Origin: Euryarchaeota archaeon UBA171
GTDB lineage: Archaea > Thermoplasmatota > Poseidoniia > Poseidoniales > Thalassarchaeaceae
Assembly (NCBI GenBank): GCA_002497295.1
Contig: DANO01000025.1
Coordinates: forward strand, 92,594 to 156,593
Direction of reading: 5' to 3'
DNA length: 64,000 nt
The notes below the pieces were generated by a model. It did no database searches. It was given only the letters and a program-made list of their open reading frames with translations, and had not been told where the DNA came from. Below are positions 42,935 through 52,094 of this stretch, in pieces; position 1 is the first letter of the stretch, and every line of letters starts with the position of its first letter. Both the position numbers and the translations under genes were made by a program.

Positions 42935-44113
42935 ATGGCGGCAGACCTGTCATGGATGAAGCAACGGTATGAAGAGCTCGTAGAACAAGGTTTAGCGTGG
43001 AACCCTCCTACCCTTGAATCTGCGAATGCACCCAGATGCAACGTCGATGGCTCTGAAATGATCATGCTGTCCGCGAACAATTACCTCAATCTCACAACTC
43101 ATCCGAAAGTCGTCACAGCCTCCATAGAGGCGACCAAGAAGTATGGTGCTGGATCAGGTTCAGTGAGGGCAATTGCCGGGACCTTGGATTTGCACTTAGA
43201 AGCCGAGAGGATCGCTGCTGAATTCAAGGGTGTCGAAGCCTCCTTGATTTATTCAGCAGGATACACCGCAAATGTTGGTCTGATTCCGACGCTTGTCAGG
43301 GGGGAAAACGATCTCATCATCTCGGACGAACTAAACCATGGCTCAATAATCGATGGTGTTCGTCTGACTAAGGCCCAAAGGTCGGTATACCCGCATAATG
43401 ATATGGGTGGCCTTGAGAATGCCCTTAGAGAAGGCAGATCGGCTGATCGTAAATTGATTATTACTGATGGCGTATTCAGCATGGACGGTGATATCGCGCC
43501 ACTGGATGATATAGTGGATCTGGCTGAAGACTACGATGCTATGGTCATGGTGGATGACTGTCATGGCGAAGGAGTCCTAGGCCAGGGCAGAGGCATAGTA
43601 GCACACTTCGGGCTCCAAGGAAGAGTAACTGTTGAGGGAGGCTCATACTCCAAAGCATTAGGAGTCCAAGGCGGGATAATAGCAGGATCGGAGGATTTGA
43701 GGAATTACGCATTGAACCATAGCAGGTCTTGGCTTCTCTCGGGAAGCCAGCCCCCCGGAGTCGCAGCGGCTCAGAAGGCCTCGATAGAGGTTCTAAGGGA
43801 CGAGCCACAACATGTACAGAGGCTATGGTCGAATACGAATTATTTCCGAGATGAGCTTTCTTCTCTTGGATTCGATACGGGAGTATCCACAACCCCCATC
43901 ATACCAGTCATGTGCGGGGAAAGCAAGGTAGCCCAGCAACTATCGAGAAAATTGAGAGAGAAGGGAGTCATGGTTGGGGCCATTGTCTTTCCGATGGTTG
44001 CAAGGGACAAGGCCAGGGTAAGAACTCAAATGTCATCTGGCTTAACACGAGAGGATATCGACGAGGTCCTTTCAAAGTTTGAAGAGGTTGGGAGAGAAAT
44101 CGGACTAATCTGA
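42935..44113 (+). CDS. kbl: Glycine C-acetyltransferase / AONS-family PLP enzyme
   Basis: PLP enzyme of the alpha-oxoamine synthase family, about 392 residues; most likely 2-amino-3-ketobutyrate CoA ligase (threonine breakdown). The PLP lysine is in VEGGSYSKALGVQGG. Other family signs are YGAGSGSVRAIAGTLDLH, FSMDGDIAPLDDI and MVDDCHGEGVLG. 8-Amino-7-oxononanoate synthase is an alternative, and no biotin genes are near. The start MAADLSWMK is chosen; a frame 38 codons longer overlaps the divergent NTF2-like gene. Confidence 0.88.
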   Translation: MAADLSWMKQRYEELVEQGLAWNPPTLESANAPRCNVDGSEMIMLSANNYLNLTTHPKVVTASIEATKKYGAGSGSVRAIAGTLDLHLEAERIAAEFKGVEASLIYSAGYTANVGLIPTLVRGENDLIISDELNHGSIIDGVRLTKAQRSVYPHNDMGGLENALREGRSADRKLIITDGVFSMDGDIAPLDDIVDLAEDYDAMVMVDDCHGEGVLGQGRGIVAHFGLQGRVTVEGGSYSKALGVQGGIIAGSEDLRNYALNHSRSWLLSGSQPPGVAAAQKASIEVLRDEPQHVQRLWSNTNYFRDELSSLGFDTGVSTTPIIPVMCGESKVAQQLSRKLREKGVMVGAIVFPMVARDKARVRTQMSSGLTREDIDEVLSKFEEVGREIGLI

Positions 44114-44176
44114 CTCACGATAAAAGATGATATTCCATCGGAGAGATTATCACAGACCAATCCCAGCCTCCGGATT

Positions 44177-45352
44177 ATGGGGGATGAGGGAGAGCCAATT
44201 TTCCAAATTCGAAGTGAGAATATTGACTCAGGGCTAAGAGGCGTCCCTGTTGGGACCTGCCAGACCTCATTCGTAGACCCTTTTGAAGGAGTACACTATG
44301 TCGGATACCCTGTCGAAGATCTAGTCGACTTAGAAGAAGAGGATGTCATCTACCTTCTGTTCAACAAAAGACTTCCCACCGAAGAGGAAAGCGAGGCATT
44401 CAGAGCGGAACTTGCCCACCGTGCAGAAAATATGCCTACTGGGGCTTTACGGGTACTTGAATCACTAACCCCGGGCTATGGACACCCAATGGATTGGTTG
44501 TCAATTGGAATACTCGCCCTCGGAGCTTCGGATACAACGGGCGACTTACGTACTGATGCCATGAACCTCGTCGCCAGAATGCCTGAATTGATGGCCAGGA
44601 TATTTCTGCTGAGGGGCGGCAACATGCAGGAAACAAGAGACTCACGACCACAACTCGGACTTGTAGAGAATTTTACGCACATGCTTGGAGTAGATGGCGA
44701 TGAAGCAGAGAGAATGAATAGGGTTTTGAGATTCTTTTTCATACTCCACATGGACCATGGTGGCGGCAATCTTTCGACATTCTCCGGAAAAGCTGTCGCA
44801 TCAGGAAGGGCTTCGATATACGCATCCATATCTTCTGCAATGAGTGCGCTATCGGGCCCTTTACACGGACGAGCAAATCAATCATGCCTTGAATTTGTAA
44901 AGCGAATCGGGACTAGTAATGAGGAAGAGATTGAAACATTTGTGAGAGGCGAATTAGCTGCAAAGAGGCCAATTTATGGCTTCGGACACGGAGTACTCCG
45001 TGCAGAGGATCCCCGTGCAAGGTTACTCATTCAACTCGGCGAAGAGGTCTGTCCAGACGATTCTGATTTCAAAATTGTAAAATCTCTCCGTAAGGTAGTC
45101 CCCCCAATTCTTTCTGAGATACCTAAAATATCCAACCCATATCCCAATGTGGACATCGCCAGTGGGTCCCTACTCCAGTCTGTAGGATTCAGAAAACCAG
45201 AGTACTATACGACATTCTTCGGTTGGTCTAGAGTAGCGGGAATAACTGCACAAATACTCGATGAGCGAAGTGCACGAGGAGGTCGCGGTATCCCAATCTA
45301 CAGACCCAAGTATTTGGCAGAGAATCAACCATACAGACGTCTTGAGTCATAG
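44177..45352 (+). CDS. gltA: Citrate synthase
   Basis: Condenses acetyl-CoA and oxaloacetate, the entry to the TCA cycle. 391 residues. The catalytic set is present: His in SALSGPLHGRANQ, His in IYGFGHGVLRAEDPRA, and Asp in PNVDIASGSLL. The ILHMDHGGGNLST block recalls the mitochondrial-type HxDHExGN pattern more than the short archaeal form. Succinyl-CoA synthetase elsewhere in the window fits a working cycle. The stop overlaps the convergent GDPD gene by 6 bp. A TATA-like ATTATCAC lies about 28 bp upstream. Confidence 0.93.
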   Translation: MGDEGEPIFQIRSENIDSGLRGVPVGTCQTSFVDPFEGVHYVGYPVEDLVDLEEEDVIYLLFNKRLPTEEESEAFRAELAHRAENMPTGALRVLESLTPGYGHPMDWLSIGILALGASDTTGDLRTDAMNLVARMPELMARIFLLRGGNMQETRDSRPQLGLVENFTHMLGVDGDEAERMNRVLRFFFILHMDHGGGNLSTFSGKAVASGRASIYASISSAMSALSGPLHGRANQSCLEFVKRIGTSNEEEIETFVRGELAAKRPIYGFGHGVLRAEDPRARLLIQLGEEVCPDDSDFKIVKSLRKVVPPILSEIPKISNPYPNVDIASGSLLQSVGFRKPEYYTTFFGWSRVAGITAQILDERSARGGRGIPIYRPKYLAENQPYRRLES

Positions 45353-46405
45353 AGTCCCAGGGTCCTTGCCAACCCCTCTGTGGCCTATCAATCGAGGCGC
45401 TTCCCAAGGGAGTGTGTTGACTTTCGATATCTCTTCCAACTCTTCTGGAGTCGCACTCCACGACCAACGCTTACGCCATTTTTGAACAACCCCTCTACGC
45501 TCTCCCGCGGAAATCTCATTCCAAGGCATCCGAACCCCTTCAATTTCAGGCATCGTTGCGGGCCTCATACACCTCTCCAATCCTCCAGGATACAGTAGAT
45601 TTGAATCCATGGTGTCAGATATGCACGATAGTCCTGCATCCAATAAACGCGGCTCTACGTCTAAGGGTGCAGGCCAGACGTAGACAGGATGCCCCTTTCT
45701 TATCTCATTGAAGCGTTCGAGCCCCTTCCCTTTCAACCCGACAGACGCTCCGATTGGAATATGGCGGGTCCATCCTTCGAGGTACTCCAGGGCGAGTGGC
45801 AGCATGGGTGCACCCAATTTTCTTTGTCGAGACAACATCCGTGGTACAGAAGTAGAGATGAACGACGGGAATGCTGCAGCTCTCTGGACATTCCATCCTC
45901 CCCATTGCCTTAATTTTGGCATGAGTCTAGCATGACGGTAGTCTCCAGAATGCTTCTCTGCCACTTTCGTTATGACTGGGTCGAAAGAGTAGAAGACCGT
46001 GGAAGAAACAGGAACGCCCTCACGTTCGATCATTTCTCTTACCTTTAGCATCAATTCACTCATGTGTCGCCTCATGGCATCACCCCTAAACCACCCTCCT
46101 CCAGCTCCGGAAGATGGATGAGGCGCCTTCAGCTCGAGACAGACGAACCGTCCCTCATCGACCCATCTTGAAGTAAATTCTTTTTCGGATAATAGGTCTT
46201 CAAATCGATCGGAATATTCCGCAATCTCGCTATAATCGCTAGATTCTGGATACAGGCCGCCATAAGTTCTCGGATCATGGTGGATAACTACCTCGCCATC
46301 AGCCGTCAGTCTGAGGTCCATTTCGACCCCATCCGCGTGTTCAATGCCGTACAGCAGGGCTTCGATGGAATTTTCCCTCGGCTTCTTCCAAGCCCCTTCA
46401 ACCAT
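45347..46405 (-). CDS. Glycerophosphodiester phosphodiesterase, apparently circularly permuted
   Basis: Would hydrolyse glycerophosphodiesters to glycerol phosphate and alcohol. 352 residues. The protein begins at the loop normally following the catalytic HRG: KKPRENSIEALLYG (as in H-R-G-x-PENT), then E28-x-D30 in GVEMDLRLT and VVIHHD, ELKAP and the last strand LSCISDTMD. The HRG itself is not at the N-terminus; it reads PRLIGHRGVGKDPGTL at residues 337-352, the last of the protein. An AGGAGG site sits three bases before the chosen ATG; a TTG/ATG ten codons earlier lacks one. The ends abut exactly as a circular permutation would require. Confidence 0.8.
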   Translation of the reverse strand: MVEGAWKKPRENSIEALLYGIEHADGVEMDLRLTADGEVVIHHDPRTYGGLYPESSDYSEIAEYSDRFEDLLSEKEFTSRWVDEGRFVCLELKAPHPSSGAGGGWFRGDAMRRHMSELMLKVREMIEREGVPVSSTVFYSFDPVITKVAEKHSGDYRHARLMPKLRQWGGWNVQRAAAFPSFISTSVPRMLSRQRKLGAPMLPLALEYLEGWTRHIPIGASVGLKGKGLERFNEIRKGHPVYVWPAPLDVEPRLLDAGLSCISDTMDSNLLYPGGLERCMRPATMPEIEGVRMPWNEISAGERRGVVQKWRKRWSWSATPEELEEISKVNTLPWEAPRLIGHRGVGKDPGTL

Positions 46406-46408
46406 ATT

Positions 46409-46414
46409 CCTCCT
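46409..46414 (-). promoter_or_regulatory. Strong ribosome-binding site deciding the GDPD start
   Basis: Minus strand AGGAGG three bases upstream of the ATG at 46405. It supports this internal ATG over the upstream TTG/ATG pair at 46435/46432, and so places the start of the GDPD directly before the PRENS loop. Confidence 0.55.
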
Positions 46415-46527
46415 GAGAGTAATGAAGGACATCAATTAGCCTATCAAAAATACTGATTCCGAGGAGTCAGCGGATACAACATAGTGTGTCCAATGCCTCC
46501 AACGCAGTGACAACGCTCATACCCTCT

Positions 46528-46535
46528 CATACATA
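46528..46535 (+). promoter_or_regulatory. TATA-like element of the UMF1-type gene
   Basis: CATACATA centred 24-25 bp before the ATG at 46556, matching the spacing of a leaderless transcript. Confidence 0.3.
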
Positions 46536-46555
46536 TTGGGTGTCGAGGCAGCAAT

Positions 46556-48367
46556 ATGGAAGGAGCCACTTTAGATCGCCAATCAAATCCTGAATCAGTA
46601 CGCGGTTATGCATTCTATGACTGGGGCAAATCAGCATTCGAGACATCTGTGACAACCGCGGTCCTCCCTGCGTGGTTCGCCTACCTTTTCCTTAAGGCAA
46701 ATGGCCTGGAGGCCGAGATTCTCGGTCGAAACATGACTTCAGACGCCGTATGGAGCGTTGCAGTTGCGATCGGAGCGCTTCTGGTGGCTATTGCAAGCCC
46801 ATCTCTAGGGGTTATCGCAGATAGGCGAGCAATCAAGATGTGGTGGCTCAGAATACTAACTTACCTGGGAGCAGGGTCAACCATTGCTCTTGCCTTCGCC
46901 CCAATGTTCGATATCTCGATGCAGTGGGTTTGGATATTCGTTATGTTCTTGCTAGCCAACATTGGTTTGAACGGTGCAGGTGTATTCTACAATGCATTAC
47001 TGCCGCACATGGGTACGGACGATGAGATGGATGCAATATCCAACAAGGCATTCGCATACGGCTATTTCGGCGGAGGGGTATTGCTGCTCATTCACCTTAT
47101 TATGATCACATTCATCGTGGATGGCGCTGGATCAAACCCCAGTTGGCTCATCCCCTTCGTGATGGCATCCTCGGGAGCGTGGTGGCTCGGTTTTGCAATG
47201 GTGACTTTCAAGTATGTGCCTGAACCGGAAATCGAGAATGAGATGGAGAGTCTCGGAATCAACCAATCAGCGAAACTTGCATTCAGCGAGTTGAAGAAGA
47301 CGTTCTCCGAATGGCGTAAATTCAAGACCTTATTCATCTATATGTTCGCCTACTTCTTGTTCATCGATGGCATAAATTCAGTAACTGCATTAGCAGGTAT
47401 CTATGGCATATCCGTTCTAGGCCTCACAACAACCGCGCTGATAGCCACAATATTGGTCATCCAGTTCGTCGCAGCCCCTTGCGCGATAGGTTTCACAAAA
47501 TTGGCCGAGGCCACTAGCACGAAATCAGCCTTGACAATATCATTGATTGGCTGGGTCGTCGTAGTGACGGCCGCGCTTTCTTTCGCACCGTTGGAACTCT
47601 CTCAACATTCAGAGTACGATTTCCAGTATGATTGGAATGAAGACACCTCCGAATACGACATCACAGTCGGAGAAACAGCATTCGCACTGAAGTTATCTGT
47701 CGACGAATCTGAGCAGGATTGGGCAACGAAGTGGCTTGATGCCATGCCCATACACGAAGACGATAATTACGACGATCGAACGATTTACGAATTCAATAAT
47801 CCTGATATTGAATCTGATGATTACAGGGCAGCATCCACTGCCGATACCCAACTAATTGAGATGTTCTTCGGGGACTTCTCAGAAACAAGATTCAGTGCTA
47901 GTGTATCCGGAGGCCCCTTAGATGACCATACTGCCCTCGGAGACGAACACCCCACTAGTCTGGGAGACGGAATATTGGATTTCGTGCCTGAGGCTGTTAG
48001 GGACAAACTATGGGAGCCCCTTGGATTCAGTGTCATGTACCAATTCCTTCTGCTAGGGTGTATGGCTGGAGCCCTACTGGGTGGGTCCCAGGGATTAGCA
48101 AGATCCCTATTCGGTCAGATGGTGCCTGAAACCAGAAGCGCGGAATTCTTTGGGTTCTTCGGGTTCTTTGGCAAAGTAGCCGCGCTTCTCGGGCCAGCAA
48201 TTTATGCATTTATGACAACTATGTACGACAGTCGCGTAGGTGTAGCTAGCTTGTGTATTCTCATAATAGCAGGGACATTCCTGATGCGCATGGTTGATGT
48301 CGAATCAGGTAGGGAAGATGCTCGCGCAGAGGATTCAAGGAACCGCGGTATAGAGGGCTCTTCCTGA
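46556..48367 (+). CDS. UMF1/Atg22-type major-facilitator transporter
   Basis: 603 residues with about twelve membrane helices, opening with the UMF1 signature GYAFYDWGKSAFETS, as in YDWANSAF. The family includes the yeast vacuolar amino-acid effluxer Atg22 and many unassigned archaeal transporters. Between helices 10 and 11 there is an unusually long acidic extra-membrane loop of about 160 residues (roughly 345-505) rich in Asp/Glu/Ser/Tyr, larger than in usual members. Its 3' end overlaps tatC by 33 bp on the opposite strand. Substrate unknown. Confidence 0.85.
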   Translation: MEGATLDRQSNPESVRGYAFYDWGKSAFETSVTTAVLPAWFAYLFLKANGLEAEILGRNMTSDAVWSVAVAIGALLVAIASPSLGVIADRRAIKMWWLRILTYLGAGSTIALAFAPMFDISMQWVWIFVMFLLANIGLNGAGVFYNALLPHMGTDDEMDAISNKAFAYGYFGGGVLLLIHLIMITFIVDGAGSNPSWLIPFVMASSGAWWLGFAMVTFKYVPEPEIENEMESLGINQSAKLAFSELKKTFSEWRKFKTLFIYMFAYFLFIDGINSVTALAGIYGISVLGLTTTALIATILVIQFVAAPCAIGFTKLAEATSTKSALTISLIGWVVVVTAALSFAPLELSQHSEYDFQYDWNEDTSEYDITVGETAFALKLSVDESEQDWATKWLDAMPIHEDDNYDDRTIYEFNNPDIESDDYRAASTADTQLIEMFFGDFSETRFSASVSGGPLDDHTALGDEHPTSLGDGILDFVPEAVRDKLWEPLGFSVMYQFLLLGCMAGALLGGSQGLARSLFGQMVPETRSAEFFGFFGFFGKVAALLGPAIYAFMTTMYDSRVGVASLCILIIAGTFLMRMVDVESGREDARAEDSRNRGIEGSS

Positions 48368-49123
48368 AGAATTTGTGACACGTTCGAGTATGATGGCGAT
48401 CTCCAGTAAGACTACCACCGGACCACCAACCAGGAACATGGAAAGTGGATCTGGAGGGGACAGAAATGCACCAATCGCTAGTGCTGAGAACCATAGAACC
48501 GATCTATTCCTGATGATCGTTTCTGCCAATATTAGATCAGATCGGATGAGCATGAATGCAACCAAAGGGACTTGAAATCCTATTGCTGATGCCGTAAGCA
48601 GGCCCACAATGAAACCTAGCCAAGAGCCGATACGCCAGGTTGCATCAAGCCCAGAAGAAATTGAATCTGCAGCAAGATACTCTAGAAGAAATGGAATCAA
48701 TATCGAATTCGCATAGAAAAGGCCCATCATCGCCAATGCGACTGATGCCAAACAAACTCCTGCGAGCCTCAGAACACTTCCTTCTTTCGGAGGAGTCCTC
48801 TTCCCTCTAGAAATAATCTCTCTACCATTCCATGCAAGATCGAAAATCAATGCTAACATCGTAGATCCAAGAGCGATATGAACTGAAATTCTTAGTTTCA
48901 GGAGAATTAACTCAAGTGGTTGTATGATTACTATGCCAACCCCGTCCGGACGCCACTCTGCATTACTGGCCGCCCAAGAGATCATCCTCTCGGCAAGGGG
49001 GTATCCGATGATTAGAGCCACAACAAAGAGAATCGAGAAACTACGGGCACGACTTTTCAGATGCTCGACCAGAGAGCGCATCTCGGCGCGAGGGATGATG
49101 TCTGCATCTCTCACTACCCCCAT
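48335..49123 (-). CDS. tatC: Twin-arginine translocase subunit TatC
   Basis: Core membrane subunit of the Tat pathway that exports folded proteins. About 262 residues with six membrane helices; the N-terminal RSLVEHLKSRARSF and the TatC-like PLELILLKLRISVHIALGS and FLSPPDPLSMFLVGGPVV blocks fit MttB/TatC. The frame can start at GTG 49141; the ATG chosen has an AGGGGATC site upstream. It follows the DRG GTPase by about 24 bp. No tatA gene is visible here. The secreted lipoproteins of the window may be substrates, but they show no RR motif. Confidence 0.9.
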   Translation of the reverse strand: MGVVRDADIIPRAEMRSLVEHLKSRARSFSILFVVALIIGYPLAERMISWAASNAEWRPDGVGIVIIQPLELILLKLRISVHIALGSTMLALIFDLAWNGREIISRGKRTPPKEGSVLRLAGVCLASVALAMMGLFYANSILIPFLLEYLAADSISSGLDATWRIGSWLGFIVGLLTASAIGFQVPLVAFMLIRSDLILAETIIRNRSVLWFSALAIGAFLSPPDPLSMFLVGGPVVVLLEIAIILERVTNSSGRALYTAVP

Positions 49124-49147
49124 GGAAAGATCCCCTGACACCTAAAA

Positions 49148-50257
49148 TCACCTTCTTGTGATTATGGATAGTAAGTCTCCATCGGACAGTCTATGGTCAA
49201 GGCCAACTCTCTGCCAGTCAAATTTTGCACTAGGCCCTTTGACTCGCGCATATCTAAACTTCCTGACGAAATCCCTGTGGAGCTTAACACATATTTCCCT
49301 GACTGTTGAATCGTCCTTTACGATTAATGGCTCTACTAGATCAGCCTCCTGTCCCTGTGGCTTCAGATATATCGACATGAAGCCCAGATTCTCATAGATG
49401 AAATCCTTCATTTCTTCTATCCCTTCGCCTGTCTTTGCAGAAACCCTGAGAATCGACCAACCATCTGGCACCATCGACTCCGTCCTTTCCATGTCCGATT
49501 CAGTGGCTAGATCCACCTTATTGATCACCACAACAGCACGGGAATAGATTCTGTTACCTGCCAGAGTGTCTACAATATGGTCGTCAGTAGCATTCGACCT
49601 AAGTACAACGTTGGCAGACACTATCCCGAACGATCTGATTATGTCCTGAACCTCTCTTTCTGAAAGATTAGATTGCCCCAAAGTGGAGCGAACCACAACT
49701 CCTCCTCTGTCCGTCCTCCTGATGAAAACCTGGGGTTTCGGTTGATTAAGACGCATTCCAGATTTCCAAAGCTCATGATCTAGGACATTGAAATGAGATT
49801 CTTGGAACGGATCAAGAACATAAAGCACCATATCTGATGAGCGGATAACATTCAGAATTTCGCGACCTCTTCCTTTCCCCTCGCTCGCGCCTTTAATCAG
49901 CCCAGGAAGATCAAGAATCTGTATCTTCGCTCCTCTGTGTTCCATCAGCCCCGGTATACAGGTCAGAGTAGTGAATGCAAATGCCCCTGCCTCAGATTCA
50001 ACTCCCGTAAGTTGCGATATCAAGCTAGATTTGCCGACAGATGGGAAACCAACTAGAGCAACACTTGCATCTCCTGATTTTTTGACTTCAAAACCCGGTG
50101 CACCGCCTCCAGATTTAGCCTGAGCCTTCTCTTTTCGTTCTTTGAGAGCAGCAATCTTCGCCTTCAACTTCCCTATGTGTCCTTGGGTCGCCTTGTTGTA
50201 TTTCGTCTTGGTAATCTCCTCTTCAAGAGCCTGAATCTGCTCATCGATAGTGGCCAT
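49148..50257 (-). CDS. DRG-family GTP-binding protein (OBG superfamily)
   Basis: 369 residues. N-terminal coiled coil (about 1-50) rich in Lys/Glu, then the GTPase domain: P-loop GFPSVGKSS, switch II DLPGLIKGASEGKGRG, NKVD and SAKTGEG; the C-terminal TGS domain runs from about 290. DRG proteins bind ribosomes or mRNA complexes and are near-universal in archaea and eukaryotes. It is followed 24 bp later by tatC. No operon partner for DFRP is seen. Family secure; cellular target inferred. Confidence 0.94.
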   Translation of the reverse strand: MATIDEQIQALEEEITKTKYNKATQGHIGKLKAKIAALKERKEKAQAKSGGGAPGFEVKKSGDASVALVGFPSVGKSSLISQLTGVESEAGAFAFTTLTCIPGLMEHRGAKIQILDLPGLIKGASEGKGRGREILNVIRSSDMVLYVLDPFQESHFNVLDHELWKSGMRLNQPKPQVFIRRTDRGGVVVRSTLGQSNLSEREVQDIIRSFGIVSANVVLRSNATDDHIVDTLAGNRIYSRAVVVINKVDLATESDMERTESMVPDGWSILRVSAKTGEGIEEMKDFIYENLGFMSIYLKPQGQEADLVEPLIVKDDSTVREICVKLHRDFVRKFRYARVKGPSAKFDWQRVGLDHRLSDGDLLSIITRR

Positions 50258-50435
50258 GGCGACAGCCCGTGGTCACGCCATCGGTTCTTCAAGACAGCAC
50301 ATATGTGGCCTCGCCATGTGATCAAACGTTCCCCTTCCCACGTATTTGCGTATCCAAGGTCTTCTCAGGGTCGATTGATGAGGGTCGCTCTGAAACATTG
50401 TTGTCAATGGAACCAGGCGAATCCTCTTGAAATTA

Positions 50436-51323
50436 CTAACAATCTTGGGAAAGTTGCTCTAAGAAGAAATTCTTACCCCTCTCTAGGGAATCAGCACGTG
50501 CAGAGGGATTGCCTCCCGCATGAGCCCCTCTATTCCGTAAGAGGCGAATAACCCATTTCCGCTGCCAACGCTCATTCAGGGGCAATCGAATACCGGGCAA
50601 TATTTCCCCAGACATGTATCCATTTTTACCTATTCTTACAGTTCTTTTTCTTAGCCGAACTGCTTTCGGGAGAAACGTCAATTCCTTCTCGCTATCGAAT
50701 CCGTGGTGCGCGTCCGGATATGGATGTAACCTAGCATTTGGAAGTTGAGTGATCAACTCTTCAACTAGATGAATCGGAGTCCAGTCGTCTTCTTCTCCAT
50801 GCAGAATCAAAATAGGCGAATCGGACCAATTTTGAATCTCTGGCCTAATATGGGCCGCTGGATAAAATGGTAAATGAGCATCGAAATCAATTCCTAGAAT
50901 ATCGATAATAGGGGACCACGCCGAGTAAAGGGCAACAGTTCCGCCAAGACTCCAACCTGCAATGCCTATCTTGCCAATTCTAGGGTCATGAGCCAATAAC
51001 GAACGTGTGCTAAATGCATCAACAAGCATCATTGCATGAGTTACTGAAAGCTGATCGTCAACAGTCGAACCAACCCCTCTTGAAGCGAATGAATTCACTT
51101 TACAAACCGCGAGCCCAGCATCAATCCAACTTCTTATGTGGTCGCTATGATGGGTTGCCCAACCTTTGCTTCCATGATGGGTAATTACACAACCAAACGG
51201 CCCTTCACCTGTCGGAAGATGTAACTCAGCCTCAATTGTAATTTGAGGCGTATATTCCAAACCGGTGAGTATATGATGGATCTCAAATGGAGAGCGAGAT
51301 TGAACTTCCAAGAGCTCAGCCAT
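50436..51323 (-). CDS. Dienelactone-hydrolase-like alpha/beta hydrolase
   Basis: 295 residues. Catalytic elements of the dienelactone-hydrolase group: nucleophile in GIAGWSLGGTVALY (GxSxG), Asp expected in ILILHGEEDDWTPI and His in YPDAHHGFDSEKE. The N-terminal ITHHGSKGWATHH is the oxyanion-side segment. A C-terminal basic extension of about 70 residues is unusual. Substrate unknown; could act on esters or peptides. Divergent from the next unknown gene across 87 bp. Confidence 0.8.
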   Translation of the reverse strand: MAELLEVQSRSPFEIHHILTGLEYTPQITIEAELHLPTGEGPFGCVITHHGSKGWATHHSDHIRSWIDAGLAVCKVNSFASRGVGSTVDDQLSVTHAMMLVDAFSTRSLLAHDPRIGKIGIAGWSLGGTVALYSAWSPIIDILGIDFDAHLPFYPAAHIRPEIQNWSDSPILILHGEEDDWTPIHLVEELITQLPNARLHPYPDAHHGFDSEKELTFLPKAVRLRKRTVRIGKNGYMSGEILPGIRLPLNERWQRKWVIRLLRNRGAHAGGNPSARADSLERGKNFFLEQLSQDC

Positions 51324-51410
51324 AGGTGCCCGGGAGACTCAATCCATTTGAAATGCAGACCATGCCCTGGACCACCATACAACCAAACGGCTCCCCTTCC
51401 ACGCACCTGC

Positions 51411-52094
51411 ATGCCTAAGATCGTCCTGAGGTTAATTGATGGGGAATGCTTCGACGCAACCCTCTCAATGAAGCCAATCGATCTTTTCTTGAAGATGGAA
51501 AGGCAAGAAATGCGCAGTGATCGGCCCAGTCCGCTTGACTCCATCCATAGGCCGTTCTCAGTAGATGTCGAAGGCGATATTCTGGATGCGTGGGATTCTT
51601 CTTCAGGCGATGCAGAGGCGACTTCGATCTTTGAAATCGAACCACTGGACACCAGGTTATCAGCACTCTACAGCATCGGCTCTTGGGCATGTGTGGCTGA
51701 ATGGACTTGTTGGGACGCACGTGCGTATTTGTATATCGAGCCATACGTGTCAAGAGAGATGTCAATTAACGACTTAGTCGATTTCGAATTATGGTTGGAC
51801 TTGGCATCAAGCCTATCCAATTTTAGCAGAGGGGAATATGTCGACAAGGTAACTCAAGATTGGATGTCACGTAGAGATGACCTAGGGGCGCCTGTGGAAA
51901 GTAGAGATGACCCTCACTTGATATCTACTATGTCTGCTCATAGGTCTGCTTCATCCGACTTACATCGTATTGCAACAGCTATCAGAAAAACATCAGGGAG
52001 GTTGATGCTTGGAATTGAACATACACCGCCCTCCGAATGGCTAATTGATGGCATCGCCTTGCGAGACATAGGAGGGCGGGATAATGCGCCGTGA
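51411..52094 (+). CDS. Unknown protein coupled to an NMN adenylyltransferase-like gene
   Basis: 227 residues, soluble, no family recognised. It has a Trp-rich middle (WACVAEWTCWDARAYLY) and a helical C-terminal half. Longer frames exist upstream but run antisense into the hydrolase gene; the ATG with MPKIVLRLIDG is chosen because the region before it is unlike protein. It overlaps the downstream nucleotidyltransferase gene by 11 bp, hence the two are translationally coupled and probably work together in nucleotide metabolism. Confidence 0.6.
   Translation: MPKIVLRLIDGECFDATLSMKPIDLFLKMERQEMRSDRPSPLDSIHRPFSVDVEGDILDAWDSSSGDAEATSIFEIEPLDTRLSALYSIGSWACVAEWTCWDARAYLYIEPYVSREMSINDLVDFELWLDLASSLSNFSRGEYVDKVTQDWMSRRDDLGAPVESRDDPHLISTMSAHRSASSDLHRIATAIRKTSGRLMLGIEHTPPSEWLIDGIALRDIGGRDNAP

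Noticed and set aside
50258..50435. The longest clearly gene-free stretch, checked for RNA genes
   Set aside because: 178 bases with no tRNA arms, no strong stem-loop and no repeat. Possibly holds the promoter of the DRG gene (an ACATATGT sits about 45 bp upstream) but no RNA could be supported.
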